Assembly: GCA_027605045.1 (NCBI GenBank)
Contig: JAQFWX010000002.1
Location: forward strand, 2,170,001-2,234,000
Source: Phallus indusiatus
Lineage: Eukaryota > Basidiomycota > Agaricomycetes > Phallales > Phallaceae
Length of the DNA: 64,000 bases
Direction of reading: 5' to 3'
Under the pieces are notes generated by a model that searched no databases, had not been told where the DNA came from, and saw nothing but the letters and a program-made list of their open reading frames with translations. This document shows positions 60,919 to 64,000 of the stretch, in pieces. A program made the position numbers and the translations under genes. Each line of letters begins with the position of its first letter. Position 1 is the stretch's first letter.

Positions 60919-63900
60919 CTACTTTTTGCATTCTGTCCATCTTGTACCATGAACAAAATCTTTGAAACCGAGTTTTGTAAGCTTTTCTCCACCTGTGATC
61001 ACCGCCATGCCTGGATACCACAAAACCAATTGCATCTCCCTCGGAATCCAGAATAAAAGTTCACCGTGCGGGCCCAGCATCCAATCATCCTCACTTGACT
61101 TCGTCCAAAGCGAAAAGCTTGCTTTATTCCACGCCGTCAGTGCGTAATCTAGTGCCTCAGTATCTTTGGAGCGCAGCTTGTAATCCTCAATTAATCTACC
61201 CAAACATTGAGTAAAATACTTGACTGAATAGCCAAAACTCGTACCGTCTCGTTTGAAGATCCCCGAATTCCTCGGCGAACTGCGGATCATTTATATGATC
61301 GCTACAAAGGCGTGTCATGATTTCATGCACACGCATATCCCACATCCTCATTATTCCGCGTAAATTAACCAAAAAGAGGCTGTCCCCATCTAATGTCATA
61401 GTGCCCCACGATGATGGCAACAAAAGACACTGTGTGACTATATTTTCAGTCTGTATATCCCAGATAGTGACATGACCGATAGGCCTATCATCGTCTTTGC
61501 CCGAAGCCAACGCACATATTTGCCCGGAGTCATTAGAAAAGCAAAGCATATGGATCCAACCGTCATATGGGAGCTCATATAGCACAATAATACCCTTCTC
61601 CATATCCCAGAGTTTCACTTCCTTCCGATACCACGAGTCAAGATTCTGTATCCAAGCAATGTATTTTCGATTTGGGGAGAATGCTGGAAGCTTGAGTGTA
61701 TTGAAACAATCAATGCTTGCACCTGTTGAGCGGTCCAAAATACCCAGTTTGAATTTGTCACCCTGTTTCCCTGATTCAGAACACGCGCATATATATGTAT
61801 CATTGGAAGAGACGAAGATTGAACGGATAAATGAATTGATCGTTTTATAGAAACCACGTTTCTTGACGTTGTTTGAACGGACACATAGATCATGCGGAAA
61901 GGGCCCATTGATCGTGTCATGTGATTCCGAATCGCGTTCCTCGAGAAAGCCGTGTTCATCTGTTTGATATGCAACCCAAAAGGTAGTGCCCGTTTGAGAA
62001 AAAGTAAGAGCCGTCACCTTGCTTGAGACTCTACTGCAGCTGCTCAAAGTACGGGTGCGGACATCCCATACTTTAATATTATCCTCCTCATCACAGCTTA
62101 AAAGGCGGTCGCCACTTGTAGAGAATGTGATAATGGTGAGTCGTTTGCCTGATTTGTCTATAGTGAGTACCTCCTTTTCGTCGATGTTCCAAAGACAAAG
62201 AGAAGACGGTCGATTGATGTCAACATAAGCAATGGACCAGTGATTATCCTCTGGAGAAATTTCGGCGAGTGATCGATGATTAACCAGCACAGTGGCGGCT
62301 TTTAATACTGGGGTTTCCGCATGATCCAGGACTCGAAGGTCTCCGGCTTGAAATTTAGACTTAGCCACCGCCAGAATGACATGTTGTCCCTTGTGCCAAG
62401 CTTCAGCTTGATCGGCGTCGTCAATATCATCTTCGTTCTCACTCCTGTTGTCGATTTCATCCCGATCAAGCCAATCCCATGCTAGAACATGTACCGTACC
62501 GTGATGTTCATTAACTGCTATGTGTGTCGCATTGGATGATAGGGCGTATACATAATGGTGATCGAAAGCGCGGCGTCGCCATGAGTAGTCCTTTCCTGTC
62601 GATACATTCCAGATCAAGCACTCGTTTTTGTGATAAATGAAAAGATCTTCCCCATTCGGAGAGAACCCTGCTCTGAGATATTGGGACTGTTTCTGAAACC
62701 GGCAAACCATCGTCCTTGTCTGTATGTCATAAACCTCTATGTCATAAGCCTTGTTGTCCCCAACCTCAGAGTTCGTGATGTCAAAGATGATGTGATTGTC
62801 GCTTAATGCCACTAATTGGTAATCCTTGGTGAACGACACAAACGAAACGAATGTCTTTTCTCGAGTATCCCAAAGTCGCAACACTTCCCCTTTGGGCTGA
62901 ATGCCGACGAACCTTCCTGTTGAGGAGAACATAACCGTTGAGTATGGAATGTCTTCGAAGGGTTTGACACGAGTCTCTCTATCATAGCAAATAATAGCTT
63001 TATCGGTCCTGAAAGCGACGAAACGTCCATCGGGAGAGATATGGCAAGAATAGCATTCTTTCGGCGCAATTTCTTCGTTGGACTCGTATGAGACATTCCC
63101 CGTCTTTTCCTCCCAGATCAAGATACCTCCATGTTTATAACAACAGTAGACCAGTTCTCCATTCAATGAAAATACGATATCCCTGACACGCGCCTTTTCT
63201 TTTGGACTCGTCTGACAAAGCATTTCGCCAGTAATATAATCCCACACCCATAAATCCCCGTTGTTGAAGCCAGCTGCAATATGGTTGTTTTGAGGGGAAA
63301 ATGCAAGGTTGGCAAGCGATGATGAGGGGTGTTTTTGGATAATACTGTTTTTGAATTGAGGCTCGAGGGATATAGGTTGACCGACATCCACGCTGAAAAG
63401 GTGCGGATACTGAGGAAGATATTGTGATGATATGAATGATTCCTTTGAGATATAAGGAAGGGTGGAAAGGTAAAGATGGGGTGTGCTCTCCGTCATCATC
63501 TCTCCAAATTTGAACAAAAATTGTGATGCCTCTTCTGCGAGTGAAGCTAATTTAGGATACCTATTCTACATATCAAGTATTTTAATTTTAAATCACCACA
63601 TAAATTGTGAACACTTACTCTTACTTTTGCCATACTTATTAGGATCTGCATTCCAGAACGACCATGATTATATACCTCCGCTAAGAGACTAAGCACTTCA
63701 AACAAGTACAGTAATTTGGTGTGAAACAAATTGTTGATTTCACCCAGAAGGTCATCAAGTTTCGAATATTGCAAGTGATACGCCCAATAACAACATGCAT
63801 ATGACAAGCATGATGGAATTGCTTGCGCCACTTGAGTTTCAAAATTCGGTATGTCTCGATTGCGTTTGTGTGATGTTTCTAGTTCGCATATGTTGAACCG

Positions 63901-64000
63901 GAGCATTCCATTCATGACCCGTAGACATGCATCCGTGAAATAACTTTGGTCCGATGTATCGATGTAATATCGGTTGGGAATTCCTGATGTTTGTTTGGGT
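60919..64000 (-). pseudogene. NLR E: WD40 and end of NACHT region, 5' part beyond the window, late frameshift
   Basis: The WD40 exon starts at about 63565, after an intron whose 5' splice site GTAAGAG follows codons ending at 63625. The preceding exon runs off the right edge and encodes the region after the NACHT core (RYYIDTSDQS, MNGMLRFNICELETSH). WD40 blades include LWVWDYITG, LRLWDTREK, LCLWNIDEK, IKVWDVRTR, VKLWDMEKG and VTIWDIQTE. One extra A within 61234-61237 relative to A and C shifts the frame, so the main frame stops at 61196 and the family C-terminus (GYSVKYFTQ to ECKK, 60919-61290) continues in another frame. Because only about 110 residues are lost, the locus may still make a nearly full-length protein; I call it a pseudogene with reservation. 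The P-loop part cannot be assessed. Confidence 0.7.

Noticed and set aside
1..64000. tRNA and rRNA genes
   Set aside because: No convincing cloverleaf with A and B boxes and no rRNA-like conserved stretch was seen by eye; a tRNAscan-type run would settle it.

Overview
The window looks like a basidiomycete (Agaricomycetes-type) nuclear genome segment. Introns are about 45-70 bp with GT..AG ends, the main genes are split into many small exons, and the dominant genes are NACHT-WD40 NLR-type STAND ATPases of the architecture common in mushroom-forming fungi (C2-like N-terminus, helical linker, NACHT, WD40 propellers). No bacterial operons, tRNAs, rRNAs or CRISPR arrays were seen.

Five NLR paralogues (here A to E) all lie on the minus strand, head to tail: A 4597-10156, B 19307-24356, C 32832-38401, D 45205-50975, and E from 60919 to beyond the right edge. 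I rebuilt the splicing by hand from paralogue comparison. All four complete loci show the same ten-exon layout, including a 14-nt first exon, a 29-nt second exon and a 51-nt sixth exon. A (1690 codons) and C (1689 codons) read through without a stop. B carries a solo LTR in exon 6, a frameshift and a truncated propeller. D carries an inverted-repeat MITE in its WD40 exon and a frameshift near the C-terminus. E has a frameshift at almost the same place as D and is cut by the window edge.

The spaces between the NLRs are not random. Nearly all of each consists of about 17 degenerate copies of a 0.9-1.5 kb unit (called R-unit here). On the minus strand it keeps splice-like signals (a 54-bp and a 67-bp intron-like segment), but reading frames differ from copy to copy, so it looks like a decayed, repeatedly duplicated gene of unknown identity. 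Each NLR also has a recurring 3' flank and a recurring upstream segment. At larger scale, A/C/E and the two LINE relics recur with a period of about 28 kb, which points to tandem duplication of a two-NLR block followed by local rearrangement.

Mobile DNA includes two decayed non-LTR retrotransposons (11.94-14.40 and 39.77-42.56 kb; endonuclease, reverse transcriptase and RNase H fragments), a 1.7-kb terminal-inverted-repeat element with an 8-bp target duplication (16334-18048) that holds a nested relative and a large fold-back palindrome, a 176-bp solo LTR with a 5-bp target duplication (23358-23533), and a 160-bp MITE (47079-47238). Overall this reads as a birth-and-death cluster of fungal innate-immunity or allorecognition-type receptors, with two intact members, wrecks made by transposons and frameshifts, and one apparent recombinant (C).
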